Origin: Sporodiniella umbellata
Lineage: Eukaryota; Mucoromycota; Mucoromycetes; Mucorales; Rhizopodaceae
Reading direction: 5' to 3'
NCBI GenBank assembly: GCA_025677835.1
Contig: JAIXMR010000096.1
Location: 45,352-109,351, forward strand
Length of the DNA stretch: 64,000 bases
Positions within the stretch are counted from its first letter, which is position 1; the number at the start of each line of letters is the position of its first letter. Both the position numbers and the translations under genes were made by a program. The notes below the pieces were generated by a model. It did no database searches. It was given only the letters and a program-made list of their open reading frames with translations, and was not told where the DNA came from. Positions 44,855 through 54,957 of the stretch are shown here, piece by piece.

Positions 44855-45271
44855 TTATCTTGGTGTGGTTTCTTGACGTAAAGACATATTATTGGCATTG
44901 ACGGCACCGTTTGTTGCGCCAAATACGGCTGTGGATGTAAGTGAATTGTTGATATATTTTTGAAGTAGTTGGTTTTCTTTTGTTAATGATTGATGTTCAT
45001 CTCTAGCCTTATCCACTTTGGTAATCATCCCTTTAATTATATGTATTAAAACACTTTATTGTTTCAAGATAGAAAAAAAGATAACCCTTACCTCTTAATT
45101 GTCCTTGTAATTCAAGTACTTGTCTAAATCGAGATTAAGTTTTTTTTTTTTTTTTTTTTTTTTCTTTTGGACTTAGAAAATAAAAAAGCTTGACCTGTCT
45201 TACTTTAGGAGCTCTTCTCTCTCTTCATTGTCTACTATAGATTCAAGATCTTCAAAAGGAGATTGAGACAT
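44855..45271 (-). CDS. Short coiled-coil protein (SCOC/UNC-69-like)
   Basis: A three-exon gene on the minus strand: 45271-45204, 45123-45092 and 45030-44855; the phases fit; 91 aa. It starts MSQSPFEDLESIVDNEEREE, continues LLKQVLELQGQLRG (joined over two introns), then VDKARDEHQSLTKENQLLQK YIN and ends in a Ser/Thr/Asn tail. The leucine-heptad pattern around QVLEL and ENQLLQKYI matches SCOC family proteins, Golgi-associated coiled coils that bind Arl-type GTPases and act in traffic and autophagy (family knowledge). The second exon is only 32 nt; intron 1 holds a T tract of 23. Recognition rests on the coiled-coil core, so another small coiled-coil family is possible. Confidence 0.72.
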
Positions 45272-47136
45272 TCTTTTTTCAATGGAGTTGAAAAAAAAAA
45301 AAAAAAGATAACACAAACATGCATATATGCCTACTCCTAATAGCGGGATCTTAATTTTTTTTTTTTTGTTATTTCATTGTACTCAAGAGTTGTTTATAGC
45401 TCACAGACCTATTTACAAGGTTGCAATAAAGTAACTATTGAGCGCACACAGAAACAGTGTTTGTATTTTTACTCTGTTTTCAGCTCTTTTATTATTGACG
45501 TTTATGCTTTTATCTCTTTTCTAGGACTCTTTTACAGCATAAAGAGTTTTTTGTTTTTGAAAAAAAAAAAAAAGGGATGTGTTTTTCAAAACAACATGAT
45601 TTAATAGATAATGATGTATGGTTTTCAGTAGATGAATTTGTAAGCCTAGACCTGCCTTAAAAGTAAAAAAGAAAAACCCTGACTGGCTGACACACGCACA
45701 TGTGTTTACTCTTTTGATAGAAAAGGAGTACAGATACATTCTTTATCAAAACTTTTGCAAGTTTTTACCAACGGGAAACGAAAATTAGATTCCAAATCTT
45801 TATTGGAAAAAAGTCTTTTTTTAAGCTTATATAAATTAGCATTGCGCATAAAAAAAAAAAAAAAAAAAGAAAAAAAGATGAAGCGCATATACTTTTTCTT
45901 TTTTTTTTTTTCTTTTGGAAAACAAAGGAGAAAAATAGCAAAGAGGGGAAGGGGAAAGTGTTTATGTTATAATGGTTGTATATTTTTCTGATGAGCTTCT
46001 CTTTTTATTCAAACCTCTGCAGCTCAGCTCTCTCCTCCTCCCCCCCCTTTTTTTTTTCTTGTATGATGAATGTGGATTGCCAAAGGAGAAAAAGAGAAAA
46101 AGGGAGGGTATAGTCTAGCAAGTCAAAAGACGATTTGAATCACAAGAAACGAAAAGGTTTTCTCATCTGGCTTATCGATGGCTGCATACTTTTTCGTAAA
46201 TCGAAATACGACATTTAATGGTATGAACGCGTGTGCAAACGGCTTGGTCTTTGGAGCCAAAAAAAAAAAAAAAAAAAAAGGAGAGAGAGAGAGAGAGAAA
46301 GTATTTACTACTGCTACCTCTGACCTAAATCAGTCTGTCTATAGAGTTTTTTTTTTCTTTTTCTTTTTTTGCTTAGAAGAAAGTCTTTTAAGGAACGATT
46401 ATTTGATTTTTCTCCCGAGTTTCTGGTAGATCGTTTCATAATCAGCTATCTTGAAACATGGTTTGATTTTAATTTCTGTTGATTGTCGTTTGATTCAAAG
46501 GTTACACACAACCAAAGGCATAGACTACGATAAAGTGGATCTTACCCCCAGTCTTGGATTGAGCACAACAGAGTCGTTTCACAAGTCATTCATCAAAAGC
46601 TTTTTTTTTTTTTCTCAGGCTACTGTAAATGACTGCTGCTAAGCCCTGTCCAAAAACAATAACAAGGGTCACGTTTTTAAGATATTGATTATGCTAATTT
46701 AGCGCGTTTGTATTTTTTTTTAAAAAAAAAAGAGAGAACAACACGAAAGAAGGAGGTGTGTAGACACCATCAGATTGTATTTAGAAAGAGTTTTATTGTC
46801 TTGAAGCGGCATTTGGTGGTAGTTGCTCAGCTAGTGTAAGCTTGAACTGATCCAAAAAGATCACTTATTTTTGGGGTTGAATGAACGAGTGGGTTCTTGC
46901 CCCCAAGAAAAGTTGAATTGAATGTTCTGGCAAAAGTGATCCAAGAGTATTTCTACTACTTTTATTGGCGGAATATATGTTTGTGAGACTTTAAAAGTCT
47001 CTTGACAGCGTGGCATACATATGCATAACATATGCGTCACATAAAAAAAAAAAAAAAAAATAGGAGGTAAGGTGAGTTTAGGATAGTGAAAAGAAAGAAA
47101 ATGGATAAAAAAGATGCTTTTGATTTAGGCTAATTT

Positions 47137-47176
<40 letters not shown>

Positions 47177-47570
47177 CCATAAAGCGAATTTCCTAAAAAG
47201 AGAGACCGGCTTTTATGCAGTAACGCGATGAGTGAGAGAGCAAGTCATGGTGCATTTGGTTCTTTACTATTTGAGCGCGCGAGCCTCCCTACTCTTCACC
47301 CACAGTGAAGGAAAGACCCCTCTTCTTCTCCTTTTATCACACACATCAAACCTTGTAGACCTCCCCACTTTCTCTCCTTAAAAAAAAGTCTCTTTGGGCT
47401 CCTAACAAAGGGTAAATCAATTGGTTTTATTTCATCTGTGCGGTTGGTGGTCCCCGGTTCATTACGCAGTGTCAAGTTTGCCCATCTCCTTAATAACACA
47501 TTCAAATAGGGCAATCACACATGAAGAAACAATCCATTCTACTTTCACACACTCGCTTTTATTTTTCCCT

Positions 47571-47601
<31 letters not shown>

Positions 47602-47634
47602 CATTATTTATTGTTTAATTCTAACTTTTTGTTG

Positions 47635-47666
<32 letters not shown>

Positions 47667-47765
47667 CTGTTTACTATTCTTATTGTTATTGATTATTCTT
47701 GTATAGTGTTTTTTTTTTTTTTTATTGTTATTTTTTTTTTATTGTTAGATCAAGACAGATCCTAT

Positions 47766-47815
<50 letters not shown>

Positions 47816-47848
47816 TGAATATAAAATCCAAAAAGACGATTTACAACT
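45272..47848. other. 2.6-kb gap with homopolymers and scattered coding-like fragments
   Basis: No complete gene found. Two fragments read like protein: plus strand about 46500-46600 (KGIDYDKVDLTPSLGLSTTE) and minus strand 46852-46793 (DQFKLTLAEQLPPNAASRQ then TAA), the latter preceded by an AG. I could not assemble flanking exons for either. Tracts: A 45849-45867, A 46260-46279, T/A 46712-46731, A 47043-47060, GA 47142-47175, T tracts near 47573-47600, 47637-47666 and 47709-47723, and T/A 47765-47812. The CT-rich part from 47280 on may be the promoter of the next gene. Confidence 0.45.
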
Positions 47849-49290
47849 ATGACTAAAAACGACCTACGATCTGATTATGAACCAGTGGATTATAACCGTG
47901 TATCTGTAAGATTATTCTAGAAAAAAACCAAAAAAAAAAACAAAAAAAAGGAGACTGAAGACTGTTTGTAAAGATGGAGCCACTTTATGAAAAACTATTG
48001 AAAAAGTATTTTCCAACAAGTGTGCTTGCGATTGAGTACTGTCGCGCGGTATGTGGAGAATACGGATTTACGGTGAAGCAGGAAGCGAGTGCGAATAAAG
48101 TAAGGGGGGGGGCTATGAAAGAGAGAATATTGACTTGTTAGAACATTTATGTGTATTGTTCTCGAGAAGGACTTCCGGACTCGCAGCGCAACCCGAAGCC
48201 CAGCCCGCAACGGAAGCGACCCTCAAAACGGTGCGACTGTCGATGGCGAGTGGTACTTTCCGAAAACGAAGGCAAACAATGGGAGTTTCGAAAGTCGATG
48301 AACCCCACAGCGTCTGAGCACAACCATGCGATGATGTCTCCAAACGAGATGGTGAAAGCCTGGCCGGTGGAAGTCAATACGACAATTATCCAGCTTGCCC
48401 GACAGAAGCTTCAGACGCACGAGATTCGAGAAGCGGTCCGCCATAGCTTTCCGGAGATTACTTGGAACGAACGTCGGTTTTATAATCGACTGACCGAAGA
48501 ACGAAAACGGATGAGGCAACGCGGGGTAGTCGAGCGAGCCCAGCGGTTGTTGACGCTGTCAGGTAAGCTATGTGCGTTGGTGGCGAGTAGCGAACTGTGG
48601 GCGACAACACTCGAAGAGGACCTAAAACGCATGCTACAAGACTTTTGCCAGCTCGCACGGTTTCCAACCGAAGCGATTCCTACCCTGACTGACCTGCAGC
48701 CTCAAATGATCAAGTTGGATTCCGATGGTTGGGTTTCGGCACAGCACGTCAAACGGGAAGCTCAGGACTTGAGTTCTTCACCGATGAAAAAACTCAAGTC
48801 AGTTTCCAACATGGATGGTGACGAAAGCCCAAAGGGAGTGCAACGGGTGCATGTGCCAAGCTATACCCTTCAACTCTACCAGGACAAACGGACTGCCCTT
48901 GACACAGCCATTCACCCTCACTTCTTTTCTATGACCTCGCCCGCTTCCTCCTCTTCTTCCACTTGCTCGGTTCCGTTCAAGAAACAGTGCGCCATTGCCT
49001 CTCCACCTACCATGCACGACTATGCCCTATCCTATCCACAGCCCCCCTTCTCACAACCGGCTTTTGCTCACTACGGTTCTTTTGGTGCTCACTCCACCAC
49101 CTCGCCCGAAATGTCCTTTTTCGAACCTGCCCTTATCGAACGAGAACCAGCACGACCGACGTTCTATTCCGTCGTCAATAAAGCCACTGCCACCTCCAGC
49201 ACTGCTACCTTTTCTCCATCCGCTCCTAGCCATTTCTCTTTGCCCATGATTCGATCTTCCAAAGATTCAGAGCATACGCATTGGCATTAA
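47849..49290 (+). CDS. FAR1-type zinc DNA-binding transcription factor
   Basis: Three exons: 47849-47905, 47974-48099 and 48142-49290, about 443 aa; all junctions in phase 0. The N-terminal third resembles the FAR1/WRKY-GCM1 fold: AIEYCRAVCGEYGFTVKQ, YVYCSREGLPD, KRCDCRWRVVLSENEGKQWE and the closing SEHNHAMMSPNEM, giving a C...C...H-x-H zinc set. A helical region and a Ser/Pro/Thr-rich C-terminal half follow, probably an activation domain. The third intron is only 42 nt. The domain is also found in Mutator-type transposases, but no transposase core follows, so a host regulator is more likely. If the first 19 codons are not used, translation would start at 47974. Confidence 0.8.
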
Positions 49291-49772
49291 AAAAAAAAAA
49301 AAAAAAAAAACTATGTGCACGCTTCCCTCTCCCTCCTCCTCCTCTACGTTGATCCATTCATTCACTATGAATTTTTCTTTTTATTTGTTTTTTAATTCTA
49401 TGTGTTTTTTTTTTTTTTTTTTTTTTTTTGTTTTTCTTTTTCAATTCTAAGCTATTACTAATAAATGTCAAAGACAATAATTCCAAAAAGGTTCTATGAA
49501 GCACAAGAACATTCGGACTCAATGTGTCTTACAGGATCTTTCATCAAGGTCTATGCGTATATAACACAAGTAAAATAACGAGTCTCTCTTCAAAAGCATT
49601 CTTTCAAAATTTTTATTCGGTAGACTTCAAGTTATCTCCTTTACTCTGAAAAAAAAAAAAAGAAAAAAAAAATAAATGGGAGAGCCAAAGGACTTTTAAT
49701 ATGGACAGGATGATTTTAAAGATCAAGTTGTGGGTTTTTTTTTTTTTTTTTTTTTTTTGTAGGGACCCTTTT
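49291..49772. other. Convergent intergenic gap
   Basis: The 3' ends of the FAR1-type and Apd1-like genes face each other across this stretch. It contains A tracts (49289-49310, 49649-49671) and T tracts (49406-49429, 49736-49758); no coding signal. Confidence 0.6.
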
Positions 49773-50749
49773 TCACCATTGGAGTTGTTGACAGGGTGGT
49801 TTGGAATGAAAACTATGGGTCATACAACCCCGGTAAAGATCTTTGATAATCTTTCCTTGTAGGATAGTTTCCTCTATGATTTGACGACAATGACAAGATG
49901 TAACACGTCCATACCAGATGCCTGTTAACCCATGATTGATATAACAAATGATGTTGCCTGCAAACTTATGTCCTGTTTTTAAAGATAAGTGAATGAAAAC
50001 GAGGAATAGAATCAAGGATTACCTCCGATATGACTCGCCATGAGTACGGTGGTGCCGCCAGGTCCATCGTGAATATCTTTCTCACGCAAGATGTGATCAA
50101 ATTCACGGTTGAGGATGGGAGCGGTGATGCCACAACGTTTGTCTCGTTTGCGATGGGAGCAAATGAGAATCATGGCATGGTAAGGGTTGGGATAGACGGC
50201 GAGGTCTTGAAGGTCTACCTGTTGAAAGGCTTCTTGCGTATCGATCAAGGGAGTTTCGGGTAACGGTCGTTTGACAAACAGGTCGTAAATCAACCCTGCG
50301 TCGTCCGGGGTCACGTTTCCCACCACGATATTATCAGGCAAGATAATGATATCCATGGCACAATGCACGGTCGTTGCATGGCTAGGAATATGTGAGGTGT
50401 TGGTAATCATCGTCCGCCAGGCCATCGGTTGCGCACTCACCAACTTATGGAGCTCGGCTGCCAACGTGCCTTCGTCTTCTTCGATACGCTGGGGCCAGTC
50501 ACACTGCGCGGTACTAATCAGAAGGTGACGTCCGTACGGAGACATCGAACCCAACAGTGGGCTGGTGTCGTCCAGCTGAAGATACGAAGGGTATTTTGTA
50601 TGTTCGTCACAGTCCAACGCACACGTATTGCAATCAGGCACCGTGACATCAGCAGGTGGCATCTGATCTTTTTCAACTGAAACTTTTGCTTCCCTTTCGC
50701 TTGGGCTGTTGTAAATAAACGAACCAAGTCTTTTTAATAAACTCGTCAT
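49773..50749 (-). CDS. APD1: Apd1-like ferredoxin-type Fe-S protein (sucrase/ferredoxin-like family)
   Basis: Two exons on the minus strand, 50749-50023 and 49972-49773, giving about 308 aa. The C-terminal thioredoxin-like ferredoxin domain carries C197-x8-C206 in ICSHRKRDKRCG and H240-x3-H244 in SHIGGHKFAGN, the Cys2His2 ligand set of Apd1-type [2Fe-2S] proteins. Downstream IWYGRV and the Gly-Lys motif before YRGCM also fit the family. The intron cuts between the two Gly residues of the histidine motif, so both exons are needed for the cluster. In yeast Apd1 is linked to resistance to redox-active compounds; the role here is inferred. The gene diverges from the ING gene across a 367-bp shared promoter region. 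Confidence 0.88.
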
Positions 50750-50974
50750 CTTTTATATGAAAAAAAAAAAAAAAATAAAAATAAAGAAAAAGAAAAAAGG
50801 TCTTGGATTTTCAATTCGGGAAATCTTTTTATCAGATTTTTTGTCATTCCATATCCTACTTTTAAGAATACTTGATTGAATAACAGTACAGAATGTCTAT
50901 TCTAATCCATCCACGGTTCAAATCACCTGAACACTCTGTAGTCAACTAGGCATACAAAAATAATCAGATTCTTT

Positions 50975-51006
<32 letters not shown>

Positions 51007-51116
51007 GAATCTGATAACCAAGACGTTGTTGGCACAAGCACGTTCCCAAAAAAAAAAAAAAAAAAAAAGACGGAGATTTAATCCTTTTTTTTTTTTCTTT
51101 TCCTTCTTATAAAGAC
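50750..51116. promoter_or_regulatory. Shared divergent promoter region of the Apd1-like and ING genes
   Basis: The two start codons point away from each other over 367 bp. The centre contains an inverted repeat, ATCAGATTC (50963-50971) and GAATCTGAT (51007-51015), joined through a T10/A25 tract, so the whole can form a long stem. A further A tract lies at about 51050-51068 and T tract near 51085-51096. No specific factor site is recognised. Confidence 0.5.
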
Positions 51117-51206
51117 ATGAAAGACACACCGTTTATACCTACTTTTCTTAGTGAATATTCAGAGAGTGAGTAATTAGAATAGGGTCTGTTTTGGAATCTG
51201 AATGTT

Positions 51207-51251
<45 letters not shown>

Positions 51252-51996
51252 TGACTGATTGACTGAGCTGTAGTTGTGGAAGTATTGCCTCTTGAATTAC
51301 AACGTAATTATAAACTCATTAGACAACTAGACGAAAATACCCAACAGCTCATGACCCAAGTGGCTCATGAGACGGTGGCGATCACGCAACAAGAAGGGAA
51401 GCTTTTGGCAGACGAAAAAAGAAAAAAGCTAAAGAGCATTCGACAGTTACTGGAAACGGTGATTCAGAAAGGTGAAGAAAAATACGCTCTGGCTCAAGCA
51501 ACCTACGATTCGGTCGATCGTCATTGTGCCAAACTCGATCAGGATCTGCAAAAGATCGAAGACGAGCAAATGGTCGGTACCACGCGTGGTCTGGATAAAA
51601 CCACACGGGAAGAAAAAGAAGTCAAACGGAAAAAGGGGGAAGAAAGTCAGACAAACACGCCAGATACTTTACAAAGGTTGGGTTATTTAAGAAAATACAC
51701 GTTGTCTCACTCAAACTAGTTCCATTTCATTTTCTCAGATGCCTATCGATCCTAACGAGCCTCGTTACTGTTATTGTCAGCGGGTCTCTTTTGGTGAAAT
51801 GATGGCGTGTGATAATATCGAGGTAAAGCGTGTGGCTGGTTTTTATTCAGATAGATGCCTTATCTTTTGTTTGGTTTAGTGCGATATCGAATGGTTTCAT
51901 TTGGAATGTACAGATCTCGAAGCAGCGCCTGAAGGTGCTTGGTTCTGTAAGCATTGTGCACCCAGCAATGCCAACAAAAAGAAAAGAAAACTCTAG
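51117..51996 (+). CDS. ING-family chromatin reader with PHD finger
   Basis: Proposed exons: 51117-51165, 51274-51676, 51720-51822 and 51880-51996, about 223 aa. The N-terminal ING helices include [20 protein letters not shown] (joined over intron 1) and the QLDENTQQL segment. A basic linker follows, then a C-terminal PHD finger [16 protein letters not shown], split by an intron from [13 protein letters not shown] and WFCKHC, giving the full C4HC3 set with the aromatic Trp. ING proteins recruit histone acetyltransferase or deacetylase complexes to H3K4me3. Intron 1 holds a GA repeat of about 36 nt. The exon 2/3 junction (45-nt intron) is the least sure; it was picked because phases agree. The TAG stop lies in a CTAG that also ends the cyclin gene on the other strand. 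Confidence 0.85.
51211..51246. repeat. GA microsatellite in intron 1 of the ING gene
   Basis: About 18 GA units, uninterrupted, in a 108-nt intron. Confidence 0.95.
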
Positions 51997-53092
51997 GCTA
52001 CCTTGGCTTTCCTTCTTTCTTCTTCACTATTTCTTTCCGCCGATCGTTTTTTGTTTCTATATTAAAATCAATCCATCCATCCTTTTCTTTTTTTTTTTTT
52101 TTTTTTTTTTTATATACATTGCAGAGTCGGGATTGGTGACAATCCGAAGACGATAATCGATTTTTTTGGCTTCTTCTTGTGTGACGCTCTTTTCGCTGGC
52201 CAGTCTTTCCAAGATGGCTCGCGTCAGGTTGGCTAACAGTGCATCCTCACCAAAACGCTCCTGAACATAGGCCTGGATACGCTCTTCACATCCCTGCTCC
52301 TCACCTGCCTTGACAAAAGCGGCCAGAGCGAGCTGGGATGGCTGATAGATCAACGGCAGGTCTTTCAACAACATCTCGGGTACGATCTGATACATCACTT
52401 GTTTATATACCGCCTTTAACACCTTGGTATCCACCCATGCCTGCATGTCCAGAAACAAACCATACGCAGGTCGGAAAGGATGATGCACATAGTATTCGAA
52501 CCTCAACCCTTGCGATACTGTGAATTCCATCCCTAATACCCCCACAGTAGAAGGCAACCTCAGTTTCTTGCCAAAATCCTCAATCGAGATTCTTTCACTT
52601 TCGGATTTCGTCGCTAGAAAAAGACACGTCAAGCTACAGATGCCATTTAGTACCTTTTTTTTTGTTTTTTGTTTTTTTTTTTTACAATATATCTTTTGGG
52701 TGATGGTCCATCACTGTCTTGTAGAGAAAAAATCGTTTCATATAAATAACAGAGGTAGCCATCACCATCTCACTGAATTTACAATGCGTACACATCACTT
52801 GTAATTGCTTTTCATAAAAACGACATAATTCTAATTCTTCTTTAGCAGAAAGATAGTCACTATCCATCTTGTTTGGTAATTCCTTTTGTTTTTTTTTGTT
52901 TTTTTTTGTTATTGACTTTTGTTTTTAAAAAGATCCATCCCAGTCTTTTGCTACCTGTTTTTCTTGCCCTTTTTTTACGCGCTCAATGGCTTCTGTCGTT
53001 CGTTTGTTGCGAATATCCCATAACTGTTCAGGACTAAATCGCCAATGTTGATATTGGCTGGATTCTTCATAAATCGCTGGTTTGTTGGCCAT
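51993..53092 (-). CDS. Cyclin H-like subunit of the CDK-activating kinase/TFIIH
   Basis: Four exons on the minus strand: 53092-52955, 52867-52686, 52633-52118 and 52056-51993; phases fit; about 299 aa. The start region YEESSQYQHWRFSPEQLWDI is typical of cyclin H/Ccl1/Mcs2. The cyclin box continues with FCEKQL-like FYEKQLQVMC, MATSVIYMKRFF and TCLFLATKSESERISIEDFG; a second cyclin fold follows with YHPYRPA-like HHPFRPAYGLF. The last exon adds a short Arg/Glu/Lys tail ending KAKVA. Partnered with Cdk7/Kin28 it phosphorylates RNA polymerase II and activates other CDKs. Intron 3 includes an A tract of about 23. Its stop codon TAG (51995-51993) overlaps the stop of the convergent ING gene. Confidence 0.87.
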
Positions 53093-54854
53093 GACGGATA
53101 AAAATAAATAAAAAAATAAAAATAAAAATTTATAAAAATTTATAAAGTAAGCCCATCTATCTCTTCAAACGAAACGTCACTCTCCATGGATGAAATACAC
53201 ACACATGCAAGCGTGTTTGTATCTTACGCCACATAGTTACATAGAATGACATCCTAATATTTACTTTTGATACGTTATTTTCAATTATCAATGTCTTTAA
53301 ACCCCCCCCCCTTTTTGTTTCCATTGGCTTTTTTTTTTTTTTTACTACTAATTTAACCATACTCTAGGATTAGAGTAGGTAGCACTGTTTGACCATGGCT
53401 TGTTTTTTTTTTTTTTTTTTTTTTTTTTGTAAATAAAGCTTTATGTCACTTACTCATCATTCATTGAACCACTTGACCAATGTTTCGTGTAATGGTTTGT
53501 TCTACTTTCTTTTCATTACAAGTCATACCCTTTATAAGAAAGTGTTTGTTTAAAAAAGAGAGAAAACCAAGAAAAAAAAAAAAAAAAAAAAAAAAAATAC
53601 CAATGAAAACCAAAGGGATTCTTTTGATAAAACCCAAAAACAAAAACAAATAGACTACCCTCATTCACTCTGATGGGCATCAGTGTCTGATGGAATCTAT
53701 ATTCTTTTTTATTTTTACAAACACAATCATTTGTGTTTCAATTACACATGTTTTTTAAAGTGATATCATAGCTGTACATCCTTAACCTTGCTTTCTATTT
53801 ACCCCGAGCATATTCAGTCTGCACTGATAAATAAATAATAAGCAACAAAGAGACAGACTAAATTAAAACACAGTAATGAAAAAGGAAAATAAAATAAAAA
53901 GGCTTCAAAAGCACCCTCATTTTTGTTATGGTTACATTTTATTGAGGAGAAAAAAAAAAAAAAAAAAATACATATATTTTTTTTTTTTTTTGGGATTTTT
54001 GCGTCAATGAATAATAAAAACAGATCAATAAAATGATGCGATCGTTGTTGTACAATCACTAAGCAAATGCAACGATGGGTAAGCTCTGTCAATAAGAGAG
54101 TCTCCTTGAAATATAAGCCAGAATAGTTCAAGTCTCTCTTGCAAAAAAAAAAAAAAAAAAAAAGTCTATCTTTGCCATAAAGTAGCCAATTGAGATTTTT
54201 TTTATTATTAAGCATACGTCTTTCTTATCACGTTGGAAATAAAAATCGACAGCTGTCAATCAAGTCATTCAACTTCAAAAAAAAAAAAAATCATTCTTTT
54301 TGTTCTAAAAGTAACCCATAAATATACACACGCTCTGCTTCTTTTTCAGACACACACTCTTCTGGCTTTTTTTTAAAGAAAAAGTGTAAAAACAAAACAA
54401 AACAATCCATCGGAGTACTACCCATCTGGGCTTTGTCCCTCTTACAAAACAAAATAGTAGCCGGAGTATCATCACCGATTGTGACACCAAATGCAATGTG
54501 TGTGTGTGTGTGTGTATGTGTGTATGTGTGTCGATACTTTTGGTAAGTAAAGGCTTCCGGTTATAATAAATAATACATATTGGAATAGGATAGCAGACCA
54601 AGGTTTCTTAGAGTCAACAAGGTGGTATCAAAGCCAGTCTATCGATTTCCCCTCGTTTTCAATCCAAGGGCAAATTGGATTGTTTTTGATGTTATAAAAA
54701 AGGGTTTTTATTATTCCAGATAAACTTTCTTTTTTCCCAAAATAATCATAATCAATAATAACCATCCAGTGGATCTTGCCTAGATACATGTACACACGCA
54801 TATATATATATATATATATATATATGCGTGTATCATTCTCTTTCTTTTCTCTTT

Positions 54855-54885
<31 letters not shown>

Positions 54886-54957
54886 CTTTTTTGGTGGGGA
54901 GGATAATTTCTATTGTTTAATATCTATATAAGAAAAAAAAAAATACATATTTTAGAA
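53093..54957. other. 1.9-kb intergenic stretch with many A/T tracts
   Basis: Tracts include T 53405-53428, A 53573-53597, A 53950-53968, T 53979-53991, A 54143-54163 and T 54859-54885; TG repeat near 54499-54531; TA run near 54800-54825. A minus-strand piece at 53530-53461 (GMTCNEKKVEQTITRNIGQV then VQ and stop) follows an AAAG acceptor and could be the last exon of a tiny gene, with a possible start MPIRVNE near 53678, but phases do not agree, so I leave it uncalled. Confidence 0.45.

Noticed and set aside
47974..49290. FAR1-type protein as part of a Mutator-like transposon
   Set aside because: No transposase core or terminal repeats follow; the rest is a Ser/Pro-rich tail typical of regulators.
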